DNA of 21,921 nucleotides. Origin: Bacteroidales bacterium UBA755 (GTDB lineage: Bacteria > Bacteroidota > Bacteroidia > Bacteroidales > UBA932). The notes below the pieces were generated by a model. That model made no database searches. It was not told the DNA's origin and saw nothing but the letters and a program-made list of their open reading frames with translations. Made by a program: the position numbers and the translations under genes. Each line of letters begins with the position of its first letter. Position 1 is the stretch's first letter. Below, piece by piece: positions 8,356-14,778 of the stretch. The stretch is taken from assembly GCA_002297815.1 (NCBI GenBank), contig DBKH01000083.1, forward strand, positions 1 to 21,921, given 5' to 3'.

Positions 8356-8389
8356 AAAATCTAAAAAAGCGAGCTTTCAAGTGATGAAA
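8356..8389 (-). promoter_or_regulatory. Weak candidate promoter of the SusC/SusD operon
   Basis: On the minus strand, TAGATTTT (plus coordinates 8356-8363) resembles the Bacteroidetes -7 box TAnnTTTG except for the last base. TTTC (8386-8389) lies 22 bases upstream, close to the expected TTTG at 19-21. The -7 box overlaps an inverted repeat, TTTAGA (8347-8352) with TCTAAA (8360-8365), which could be an operator. Both elements are imperfect, so this is a suggestion only. Confidence 0.25.
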
Positions 8390-8421
8390 CGTCATGTAAA
8401 ACGATTAAGGTGAGGGAGTTA

Positions 8422-9642
8422 CTATCTGGCTCTGTAGGCCTCAAGGGCTTTTTCAAGGACTATGAGCGAACGTGCCAGATCCTCTTTCTTCAGAACGTAG
8501 GCCATGCGGACTTGGTTCTTGCCAAGGCCCGGAGTACTGTAGAAACCGGCTGCCGGAGCCATCATCACGGTCTCTCCGCTAAATCCTTCAGGTGAGCCTG
8601 AGTCTTTATAGGAGAAGTCAGTGAGACACCATGAGCAGAAATCTTCTGCATTCTCGACTGGAAGCGAGGCGACTGTGTAGAATGCACCGTTAGGCATTGG
8701 TGAGTAAACCCCAGGAATCTTGTTCAGACCAGCAATGAAGAAGTCACGACGCGCAAGGTACTCGTCAAAGCATGCTTTTGAATATTCCTCCGTGCCTTCA
8801 ATGGACGCTTCGGCAACAATCTGTCCGAGAAGTGGCGGGCTGAGTCTTGCCTGGCAGAATTTTAGAATCGCTTTCATCGCTTCAGCGTTGTGGCTGACGA
8901 TCATGCCGATTCGGGTTCCGCATTCTGAATATCTCTTTGAAACTGAGTCAATCACGATGACGTTGTCCTCGATTCCTTCAAGATTTAGAGCTGAAAGGTA
9001 GGGGGCATCGGTGTAGCGGAACTCTCTGTAAACTTCGTCAGCGAATAGGTATAGGTCATGGTCACGGACAATGTCACGCAGTCTGTAGAGTTCTTCCTCT
9101 GAGTAAAGATAGCCAGTAGGATTGTTAGGGTTGCAGATGAGGATAGCCTTAGTCTTCTCGGTGATGGCCTTTTCAAAATCCTCCACGGAAGGTAGAGCAA
9201 ATCCGTCCTCAATCTTCGATGTGACAGTCTTTACCGTCACTCCTGCCGTGACTGCAAATGAAATGTAGTTCGCATACCCAGGTTCTGTCATTATTATCTC
9301 ATCTCCAGGGTTCAAGCAAGCCATAAAGGTAAGAAGAAGGGCTTCGGAGCCACCTGTGGTGACGATTATTTCGTTATCATTGACATGGATTCCAAAGCGG
9401 CTGTAATAACCTACCAGCTTGTCCCTTAGAGATTTCAATCCTTGGCTTGGGCTATACTCAAGCGTTGTCCTGGTGATGGTTTTCAGAGAATCCAACGCTT
9501 TCTGAGGTGTCGGAAGGTCTGGCTGTCCGATGTTTAAGTGATAGACTTTGACCCCACGTCCTTTGGCAGCGTCAGAGAACGGGGTTAGTTTTCTGATCGG
9601 AGAAGCGGGAATCTTTTCCCCGCGTAATGAAATCTTGGGCAT
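8422..9642 (-). CDS. PLP-dependent class I/II aminotransferase (aspartate-aminotransferase-like)
   Basis: This 406-aa cytoplasmic protein has the fold-type I aminotransferase layout. It shows NPNNPTG at 171-177, the PLP-contacting Asp202 in FADEVYREF, the Schiff-base Lys236 in SVSKRYSECGTRIG with Arg244 behind it, and the substrate carboxylate-binding Arg379 in QVRMAYV. Length and motif spacing fit the aspartate-aminotransferase subgroup Ib. The donor and acceptor are not fixed by sequence, because the subgroup includes aspartate, aromatic and other 2-oxoacid aminotransferases. It is transcribed on its own, divergent from the two-component regulator and separated from susC by 168 bases and a hairpin, so it is probably not part of the Sus operon. 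Confidence 0.92.
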   Translation of the reverse strand: MPKISLRGEKIPASPIRKLTPFSDAAKGRGVKVYHLNIGQPDLPTPQKALDSLKTITRTTLEYSPSQGLKSLRDKLVGYYSRFGIHVNDNEIIVTTGGSEALLLTFMACLNPGDEIIMTEPGYANYISFAVTAGVTVKTVTSKIEDGFALPSVEDFEKAITEKTKAILICNPNNPTGYLYSEEELYRLRDIVRDHDLYLFADEVYREFRYTDAPYLSALNLEGIEDNVIVIDSVSKRYSECGTRIGMIVSHNAEAMKAILKFCQARLSPPLLGQIVAEASIEGTEEYSKACFDEYLARRDFFIAGLNKIPGVYSPMPNGAFYTVASLPVENAEDFCSWCLTDFSYKDSGSPEGFSGETVMMAPAAGFYSTPGLGKNQVRMAYVLKKEDLARSLIVLEKALEAYRAR

Positions 9643-9768
9643 ATTAAGTAACCGTTAAACAATAACTTGTGTCATCTTAGGCAATCTTTTTGGTCTAGAT
9701 TCCTTTTCTCATCAGTCATGTGCCACCGGCACACTCCTTCTTCAAAAAGGACTCTATCCTCAAAAATC

Positions 9769-9798
9769 TTTGCCAAATCTGCGGCAATTTATTCTTTG
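9769..9798 (+). promoter_or_regulatory. Candidate promoter for the response-regulator/kinase operon
   Basis: TTTG (9769-9772) and a second TTTG (9795-9798), the latter preceded by TA at 9790-9791, resemble the Bacteroidetes -33/-7 pair TTTG and TAnnTTTG. The spacing is one base short of the usual range and there are three bases, not two, between TA and TTTG. A 7-bp inverted repeat, GCGGCAA (9781-9787) with TTGCCGC (9796-9802), overlaps the downstream box and could be an operator. The start codon follows 82 bases later. Confidence 0.35.
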
Positions 9799-9879
9799 CC
9801 GCTTACTAATTATGTTGTTAATATCCCCAAATTTAAGAAAAATGTCGCTATCTTAGCGGAAATAATTAAAATAATTGTT

Positions 9880-10545
9880 ATGCCGGCCCGAATACTCGTC
9901 GTTGACGATGAAGAGGACATCTGTACTATCCTCAAATTTAACCTGACTAAGGAAGGTTATGAAGTGTTGTCCGCCAACTCATCCGAGGAGGCCTTGGAAC
10001 TTAATCCTGCATCATTTGATCTGCTCCTGCTCGATGTGATGATGGGTGGCATGTCAGGGTTTGATTTGGCACGTCGGCTTAAATCGGAACATGACACTGA
10101 GAAGATTCCTGTGATTTTTATTACCGCTCGTGACACTGAGGACGATGCTGTGGAAGGACTTGATCTTGGGGCGGATGACTACATTTCCAAACCTTTTTCA
10201 ATTCGTGAGGTTTTGTCCCGCGTAAAAGCAGTCCTGAGACGAGCTGCTGCCGGAAGGCGAGTGCCAGAGGACATTGTCATAGACGATGACAAGAAGGTTG
10301 TGATGGTCGGTGGGAAGGAGGCAACCTTGACCAGAATTGAATATGAGATATTCAAGTTGTTGTTTAAAAATAAAGGAAAGGTCTTTTCTAGAGAGGATAT
10401 TCTCTCGAACGTGTGGCCGGACGACGTGATTGTCACGGACAGGACGGTGGATGTGAACATTACCCGTCTTCGCAAGAAAATCGGGGAATATGGTGACAGA
10501 ATCGTTTCCCGTCACGGGTTTGGTTATCTTTATGAGGAAAAATGA
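9880..10545 (+). CDS. OmpR/PhoB-family response regulator
   Basis: This 221-aa DNA-binding regulator has a receiver domain (1-120) with acidic residues Asp9/Asp10, phospho-acceptor Asp52 (LLLDVMMGG), Thr82 (FITAR) and Lys104 (YISKPFS). It is followed by a winged-helix output domain (about 127-221) with the typical DRTVDVNITRLRKKIG recognition-helix region and the terminal GFGYLYEE wing. The open frame extends upstream to 9667, but the first 71 codons have no homology-like character. The Met before PARILVVDDEED gives the normal family length, so I start there. The stop codon overlaps the start of the kinase gene (ATGA), so the two are a cognate pair. It resembles PhoB and the RprY regulators of Bacteroides; the target genes are unknown. 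Confidence 0.93.
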   Translation: MPARILVVDDEEDICTILKFNLTKEGYEVLSANSSEEALELNPASFDLLLLDVMMGGMSGFDLARRLKSEHDTEKIPVIFITARDTEDDAVEGLDLGADDYISKPFSIREVLSRVKAVLRRAAAGRRVPEDIVIDDDKKVVMVGGKEATLTRIEYEIFKLLFKNKGKVFSREDILSNVWPDDVIVTDRTVDVNITRLRKKIGEYGDRIVSRHGFGYLYEEK

Positions 10546-11372
10546 TGGTGCTTTTGTCAATAGTCATTGTCTTGCTGGTTCTCACGTTGATCACTTTGCG
10601 AGTGCAGTATGTTCATCTTAAAAAGTCAATTGAGAAAGGCAAGGTTAGCATGAATGACAGACTTCGGGACAGTGAGGAGGATAAAGCTCGCCTGAAAAGG
10701 CAACTTACTCAGAATGTAGCTCACGAGTTAAAGACCCCTGTCAGCAGCATTCAAGGCTATCTTGAGACCATTGTCTCTAATCCGGACATGGACGAAGGAA
10801 CTAAGAATCAGTTTATCAACAGTTGCTATGCACAGAGTCGTCGTCTTTCAAGTCTCTTGGCGGACATCTCCACATTGAATAAGCTCGATGACGCTCCTCA
10901 GGGCTATGAGTTTGAAAGAGTGAATATTCTTGAACTTCTTAAGTCTATCCAAAGGGATGTGTCTATGCAGATGGAAAACAACCACGTGACATTCAGGACT
11001 TTGATTGAGCCGGGGGTGGAGGTGAACGGAAATCCTTCGCTGTTATATTCAATTTTCAGAAACCTTACTGACAATTCCATCGCTTATGGTGGCTATGGGG
11101 TGACAATTACGGTACAGCTTCTGTCGGAGGATGAGTCTTTCTACACGTTTAGCTTCTCGGACAATGGACCGGGTGTCTCACCTGAGCATATTTCTCATCT
11201 TTTTGAAAGATTCTATCGCATCGACAAGGGACGCTCACGCAAGATGGGAGGCACTGGGCTTGGACTAGCGATAGTCAAAAACGCTGTTTTGCTTCATCGT
11301 GGTAGCATTTCTGTAAGACTCGGAGTCGCTGGCGGTCTGGAGTTCATCTTCACTCTGCCTAAGTATCTTTAA
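10542..11372 (+). CDS. Short PhoR-like sensor histidine kinase without a sensor domain
   Basis: This 276-aa kinase has a single N-terminal hydrophobic helix (about 2-20) followed directly by a linker, a HisKA domain with the H-box NVAHELKTPVSSIQGYLE (His61), and a HATPase domain. The HATPase domain shows the N-box FRNLTDNSIAYG, G1 DNGPG (207-211), F-box ERFYRID and G2 GGTGLGLAIVK (236-246). All catalytic boxes are intact. What is missing is the periplasmic or PAS/HAMP sensing region; related membrane kinases are usually well over 350 residues. The signal is therefore probably sensed in the membrane or through a partner protein. The start overlaps the regulator stop in ATGA; the second Met codon immediately after is an alternative start. 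A terminator follows 16 bases after the stop. Confidence 0.92.
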   Translation: MMVLLSIVIVLLVLTLITLRVQYVHLKKSIEKGKVSMNDRLRDSEEDKARLKRQLTQNVAHELKTPVSSIQGYLETIVSNPDMDEGTKNQFINSCYAQSRRLSSLLADISTLNKLDDAPQGYEFERVNILELLKSIQRDVSMQMENNHVTFRTLIEPGVEVNGNPSLLYSIFRNLTDNSIAYGGYGVTITVQLLSEDESFYTFSFSDNGPGVSPEHISHLFERFYRIDKGRSRKMGGTGLGLAIVKNAVLLHRGSISVRLGVAGGLEFIFTLPKYL

Positions 11373-11388
11373 GCTAGCGCTAAAAAAT

Positions 11389-11414
11389 AAGTTGCCTCAT
11401 TCGAGGCAACTTTT
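11389..11414. terminator. Bidirectional intrinsic terminator between the kinase and PiT genes
   Basis: AAGTTGCCTC (11389-11398) pairs perfectly with GAGGCAACTT (11403-11412) around a 4-base loop. The plus strand continues TTTTA, counting the last bases of the stem. The minus strand continues ATTTTTTAG. It can therefore end transcription of both convergent units. Confidence 0.88.
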
Positions 11415-11420
11415 ACTATC

Positions 11421-13658
11421 CTATTCTCTGAAACCTTTGGAGGCGCGGAGGAGGTGACGGAGGGAGCTAGTGAGCTCACGGGTCTCTTGAAGGAGATTCA
11501 GATAGAGGTAGGCCACGGTGATGTTCTCCTTTGTGGACTGCATTCTCTTCATCTGAGCCTCTCGGGCCTTCTCAAGGCAATCCTTAAGTTCCTCGGCCTC
11601 GCGACGAACCTCGTCTACCTCATCGTAGGAGTCTGTTTGGAGAATTTTCTCGGTGCGCCTAAGGAGGAACAGGACCGTGTCTCTCAACGGGATATATTCT
11701 TTGATCTGCTCTTGGCTTAGCGGCTCGAAGTTGTTATCAACGTGCTCCTCACATGGATCAGCTATTCGCCTCAGACAGTACAGAATCTCCTCGCAGGAGT
11801 TCCTGCCGAGATGGAACCAGGTGTTCTTCTCCATGGCGACCTCCGGGTCGATCCTGCGGAACCCAATCATCTCCTTGCGACGGCAGTTTTTCAGCTCGTC
11901 CCTCTTGCGCCTCATCGTGTCCTCGGCCCGGTGTAGCATTCCGAGATCCTCCTTGATGAACCCATCGGTGATTTGGCGGAAGGTAGTGTTGACATATTCA
12001 AGGAAATCGGCCTGGCTGTCGGAGATGTGCTTGCTCAGAAGGGTAAGGATCTCGCCCTTGTCGGTGCTGAGCATCATCTGGTTGAAAGTGACGTCACCGT
12101 TCTCTTCCTCCGCCTTTTTCTTGTAGCGGATGTTGCTGCGGATGAGCAGGAAGATTGCGAGAGCCATCATTATGCAGGCGGCCACGAACCCTCCAATGTG
12201 CATCAGCATCGCGATGAGGAAGCAAAGGATGAAAGCCGCTCCGGCTGTGATGAACCAGCCTCCGATGACGGAGACTACACCGGTTACCCTGTAGACAGCA
12301 CTCTCGCGTCCCCAGGCACGGTCGGCCAGAGAGGAACCCATCGCCACCATGAACGTGACGTAAGTGGTTGAGAGCGGGAGCTTGAGAGATGTTCCGAGGG
12401 CGATCAGCAGACCGGCCACAACCAGATTGACGGTGGCTCTGACCTCGTCGAATGCCGCACCTTCAGGAAGTTTCGCCTCATCCGTGTTGAAGCGTTTCTC
12501 GCACCATGCCTTTACTCCGTCCGGAACCACATCTTGGAAGAAGTTCGCGGTGTTGTTCGAGAATCTTACCAGAACTCTGGCGATTTTCGAGGAACCGAAC
12601 ATCTCGTCGCCTTCGCTCTGGCGGGAAAGGTCAACCGAGGTCTTGATCACGTTGCGAGCCTTTTTCGATGTCGCAAGTGAGAAGACCATGATTGCACCAG
12701 CGGCCACAAGGAATATGAGCGGGCTCTTGGCCGGTCCGTCCAAGGATGACATCATGAATGTCGACGGGTCGGTGGCGCCGCTTGAGACATAGTCTGTGTA
12801 GGATGAATATCCCGCCAGAGGCACTCCGATGAAGTTGACGAGGTCGTTGCCAGCGAAAGCCATCGCGAGGGCGAAAGTGCCCATCAGCACCAGAATCTTG
12901 AACACGTTGACTTTTAGGAAATAGAGAATCTGCATCACAGCTGTTGACGCAAGGAAACATATTCCAAGGAAAGTTAGCGTGTTGCTTTGAATATATTCCT
13001 GAATTTCCGGAGTGACGAAGGACATGCTCTTGATACCTTTGAACAGCATGAAGTAGAAGATGGCTGTCGTAGCGATGCCTCCGAATATTCCTATCTTCCA
13101 TTTGAGGTTCTTCTTGTAGGTGAAAGTGAAGACCAGTCGGGAGATGTACTGCAGGACGATTCCGAAGAAGAATGCTATGGCGACTGAGACGAAGATGGCC
13201 ATGATCATGCCTAGAGCCTTCTCAGTGTTCATCAGGTCGCCCACCGTGAGTCCGGTGGTGTCGTTGGCCAGTTTCAGCAGCACAAACGCTGTCGTGCCTC
13301 CAAGCAGCTCAAACACAAGGGAAACCGTTGTCGATGTCGGCAGACCGAGGTTGTTGAATATGTCAAGAAGGATCACGTCAGAGACCATCACAGCGAGGAA
13401 TATGAACATCAGCTCCTTCATGGAGAACATCGCTGGATGGAAGATTCCGTGCCGCGCGACCTCCATCATTCCGTTGCTCATCGTGGCTCCGAGGAACACT
13501 CCGACTGCGGCCACGATGATGATTGTCCTGAACTTGGCCACTTTCGCGCCTATCGCTGAGTTCAGGAAGTTGACAGCGTCGTTGCTGACTCCGACCATCA
13601 GGTCGAACACGGCCAGCACGAACAGGAACACCACAATCACAAGGTAAATCTCACTCAT
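11421..13658 (-). CDS. PiT-family inorganic phosphate permease with C-terminal PhoU-like domain
   Basis: This 745-aa inner-membrane protein should import phosphate using an ion gradient. The two duplicated PiT signatures are visible: GVSNDAVNFLNSAIGAK (23-39) and AFAGNDLVNFIGVPLAG (267-283). Two PTSTT/PLSTT motifs are also present, in LGLPTSTTVSL (104-114) and LKLPLSTTYVTFMV (425-438). About ten hydrophobic segments cover residues 1-510. Residues from about 525 to 745 are soluble, charged and helical, with no hydrophobic segment, and resemble the PhoU/DUF47 domains attached to or encoded beside PiT transporters in many Bacteroidetes. That domain probably regulates transport. It is convergent with the two-component pair. 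A REP-like doublet begins only 18 bases upstream of the ATG. PiT function is secure; sulfate or metal-phosphate transport is a minor alternative. Confidence 0.92.
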   Translation of the reverse strand: MSEIYLVIVVFLFVLAVFDLMVGVSNDAVNFLNSAIGAKVAKFRTIIIVAAVGVFLGATMSNGMMEVARHGIFHPAMFSMKELMFIFLAVMVSDVILLDIFNNLGLPTSTTVSLVFELLGGTTAFVLLKLANDTTGLTVGDLMNTEKALGMIMAIFVSVAIAFFFGIVLQYISRLVFTFTYKKNLKWKIGIFGGIATTAIFYFMLFKGIKSMSFVTPEIQEYIQSNTLTFLGICFLASTAVMQILYFLKVNVFKILVLMGTFALAMAFAGNDLVNFIGVPLAGYSSYTDYVSSGATDPSTFMMSSLDGPAKSPLIFLVAAGAIMVFSLATSKKARNVIKTSVDLSRQSEGDEMFGSSKIARVLVRFSNNTANFFQDVVPDGVKAWCEKRFNTDEAKLPEGAAFDEVRATVNLVVAGLLIALGTSLKLPLSTTYVTFMVAMGSSLADRAWGRESAVYRVTGVVSVIGGWFITAGAAFILCFLIAMLMHIGGFVAACIMMALAIFLLIRSNIRYKKKAEEENGDVTFNQMMLSTDKGEILTLLSKHISDSQADFLEYVNTTFRQITDGFIKEDLGMLHRAEDTMRRKRDELKNCRRKEMIGFRRIDPEVAMEKNTWFHLGRNSCEEILYCLRRIADPCEEHVDNNFEPLSQEQIKEYIPLRDTVLFLLRRTEKILQTDSYDEVDEVRREAEELKDCLEKAREAQMKRMQSTKENITVAYLYLNLLQETRELTSSLRHLLRASKGFRE

Positions 13659-13675
13659 AATTCTATATTTTCTTT

Positions 13676-13769
13676 GTCGCTTCGGTGCTTCGACAGGCTT
13701 AGCAACCGTACTAATCGTATTTGTAACCTTAAATGTTATTGTTCGGTCACTGAGCTTGTCGAAGTGACC
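13676..13769. repeat. REP-like inverted-repeat doublet, copy A (upstream of the PiT gene)
   Basis: The left arm (13676-13707) contains GCTTCGACAGGCTTAGCAAC. The right arm (13745-13769) is a hairpin, GGTCACT/AGTGACC, around the core GAGCTTGTCGA. The two arms are in opposite orientation. The left arm matches copy B (14667-14698) at 31 of 32 bases. Such TTCGACAAGCTCAG-type palindromes are known as dispersed REP-like elements in many genomes. The right arm is followed by a six-base T-run on the plus strand. Confidence 0.75.
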
Positions 13770-13801
13770 TTTTTTATAAAGGCAAAGGTCACCATAAAAT
13801 G

Positions 13802-13851
13802 TTACCGGACGGTTGCAACCGTGTTACATTTCGGTTACAATCGTCCGGTAA
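13802..13851. repeat. Long hairpin with 20-bp arms in the PiT-gpmA gap
   Basis: TTACCGGACG (13802-13811) pairs perfectly with CGTCCGGTAA (13842-13851). The inner arms GTTGCAACCG (13812-13821) and CGGTTACAAT (13832-13841) extend the stem with one wobble and one mismatch around a 10-base loop. It lies between gpmA and the PiT gene, both minus strand. There is no T-run on the minus side, so it is not a standard terminator. A regulatory RNA structure, operator or protein-binding palindrome is possible. Confidence 0.6.
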
Positions 13852-13863
13852 TGGAATTATTCC

Positions 13864-13900
13864 GGTAAAGCGAAATAATTATTAATTATTTCGCTTTACC
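13864..13900 (-). terminator. Perfect 16-bp hairpin spanning the gpmA stop codon
   Basis: GGTAAAGCGAAATAAT (13864-13879) is perfectly complementary to ATTATTTCGCTTTACC (13885-13900) around a 5-base loop. The gpmA stop (13886-13888) and its last four sense codons lie inside the stem. On the minus strand no T-run follows directly, so it may serve as a 3'-end stabiliser or a weak terminator. An 11-base palindrome, GGAATTATTCC (13853-13863), is immediately adjacent. Confidence 0.5.
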
Positions 13901-14632
13901 TTGTTTCGCAACAGCTTCCTGCTTGCGCTTGAGCTCCTCAGGATCAGCGAGATAGTAATCCTTGACGAGATTGAGATCGTCATCGAACTCGAAAACGTAA
14001 GGAGTGGCGGTTGGGATGTTGAGGCCAACGATGTCTGCGTCAGAGATTTCCTTGAGATGCTTTACAACGCCACGAAGGCTGTTGCCGTGAGCCACCACCA
14101 CGATGTTGTCATGCTGCTTAAGGGCAGGGAAGATCTCGCACTCCCAGTAAGGCATCACACGCTCGATGCAGTTCTTCAGAGCTTCTGTGCGAGGGATGTA
14201 CTGATCTGGAACGAGAGCGTAGCGAGGATCTTTGGTCGCGCTGTTAGGATCGTCTTCAGGAAGTTTGTGAGGAGCAACATCGAAGCTGCGGCGCCAGATG
14301 AGCACCTGCTCGTCACCGTACTTCTGGGCGGTCTCGGCCTTGTTCAGACCCTGAAGCATTCCGTAGTGCTTCTCGTTGAGCCTCCAAGTCTTCTTTACAG
14401 GAATCCAGTCGAGATCCATGGCGTCAAGAACATTGTTGAGGGTCTTGATGGCTCTCTTAAGATAAGAGGTGTAGGCCACCTCGAAGGTGACTCCGGCCTC
14501 TTTGAGGGCCTTTCCAGCGTCGAGGGCTTCCTGAACGCCCTTCTCGCTGAGGTCAACGTTGGTCCATCCTGTGAACCTGTTCTCCTTGTTCCACTGGCTT
14601 TCGCCGTGACGGATAAGTACTATTCTTTTCAT
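13886..14632 (-). CDS. gpmA: 2,3-bisphosphoglycerate-dependent phosphoglycerate mutase
   Basis: This 248-aa cytoplasmic glycolytic enzyme interconverts 3- and 2-phosphoglycerate. The catalytic signature LIRHGESQWN holds the phospho-acceptor His9. Arg60, Glu87 (RLNEKHYGMLQGLNK) and His182 (VAHGNSLRG) complete the active site. The insertions LIWRRSFDVAPHKL and the region around YIPRTEALKNCIERVMPYW are typical of the cofactor-dependent type and not of the shorter broad-specificity phosphatases. The C-terminal tail rich in Glu and Lys is also usual. The gene stands alone between two REP-like doublets. Its leader is about 34 bases from the ATG to copy B, which must therefore lie in or overlap its promoter region. 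Its stop codon lies inside a perfect hairpin. Confidence 0.97.
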   Translation of the reverse strand: MKRIVLIRHGESQWNKENRFTGWTNVDLSEKGVQEALDAGKALKEAGVTFEVAYTSYLKRAIKTLNNVLDAMDLDWIPVKKTWRLNEKHYGMLQGLNKAETAQKYGDEQVLIWRRSFDVAPHKLPEDDPNSATKDPRYALVPDQYIPRTEALKNCIERVMPYWECEIFPALKQHDNIVVVAHGNSLRGVVKHLKEISDADIVGLNIPTATPYVFEFDDDLNLVKDYYLADPEELKRKQEAVAKQGKAK

Positions 14633-14666
14633 ATTTCTAATAATTTGGTTTAATTCTTATTATACA

Positions 14667-14751
14667 GTCGCTTCGGTGCTTCGACAGGCTCAGCAACCAC
14701 AGGCTCAGCGACCGCGAGTCAATATCGGTTGCAGAGCTTGTCGAAGCAACC
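14667..14751. repeat. REP-like inverted-repeat doublet, copy B (upstream of gpmA)
   Basis: The left arm (14667-14698) contains GCTTCGACAGGCTCAGCAAC, and an extra partial copy, ACAGGCTCAGCGACC, follows at 14699-14713. The right arm (14727-14751) is a GGTTGC/GCAACC hairpin around the same GAGCTTGTCGA-type core. Orientation relative to the downstream minus-strand gene is the same as in copy A. The spacer between the arms differs completely from copy A, while the arms are conserved. Confidence 0.75.
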
Positions 14752-14778
14752 GGAGCACTGGGCTGCAAATTTACATCA

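Noticed and set aside
11973..13647. Several plus-strand open frames of 130-175 codons opposite the PiT gene
   Set aside because: They overlap each other and mirror the codon bias of the PiT gene. The Ser/Arg/Thr-rich or Glu/Asp-rich translations are typical of antisense frames.
13770..13775. T-run after the right arm of REP copy A as a plus-strand terminator
   Set aside because: No plus-strand gene lies upstream, and the arm is better explained as part of a repeated element.
13674..13868. 64-codon plus-strand open frame in the PiT-gpmA gap
   Set aside because: It is a read-through of the REP-like doublet and the neighbouring hairpin; the VTELVEV stretch is simply the translated repeat.
13901..14653. 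250-codon plus-strand open frame opposite gpmA
   Set aside because: It is an exact shadow of a gene with all catalytic residues. Its translation has no recognisable domain and no start context.
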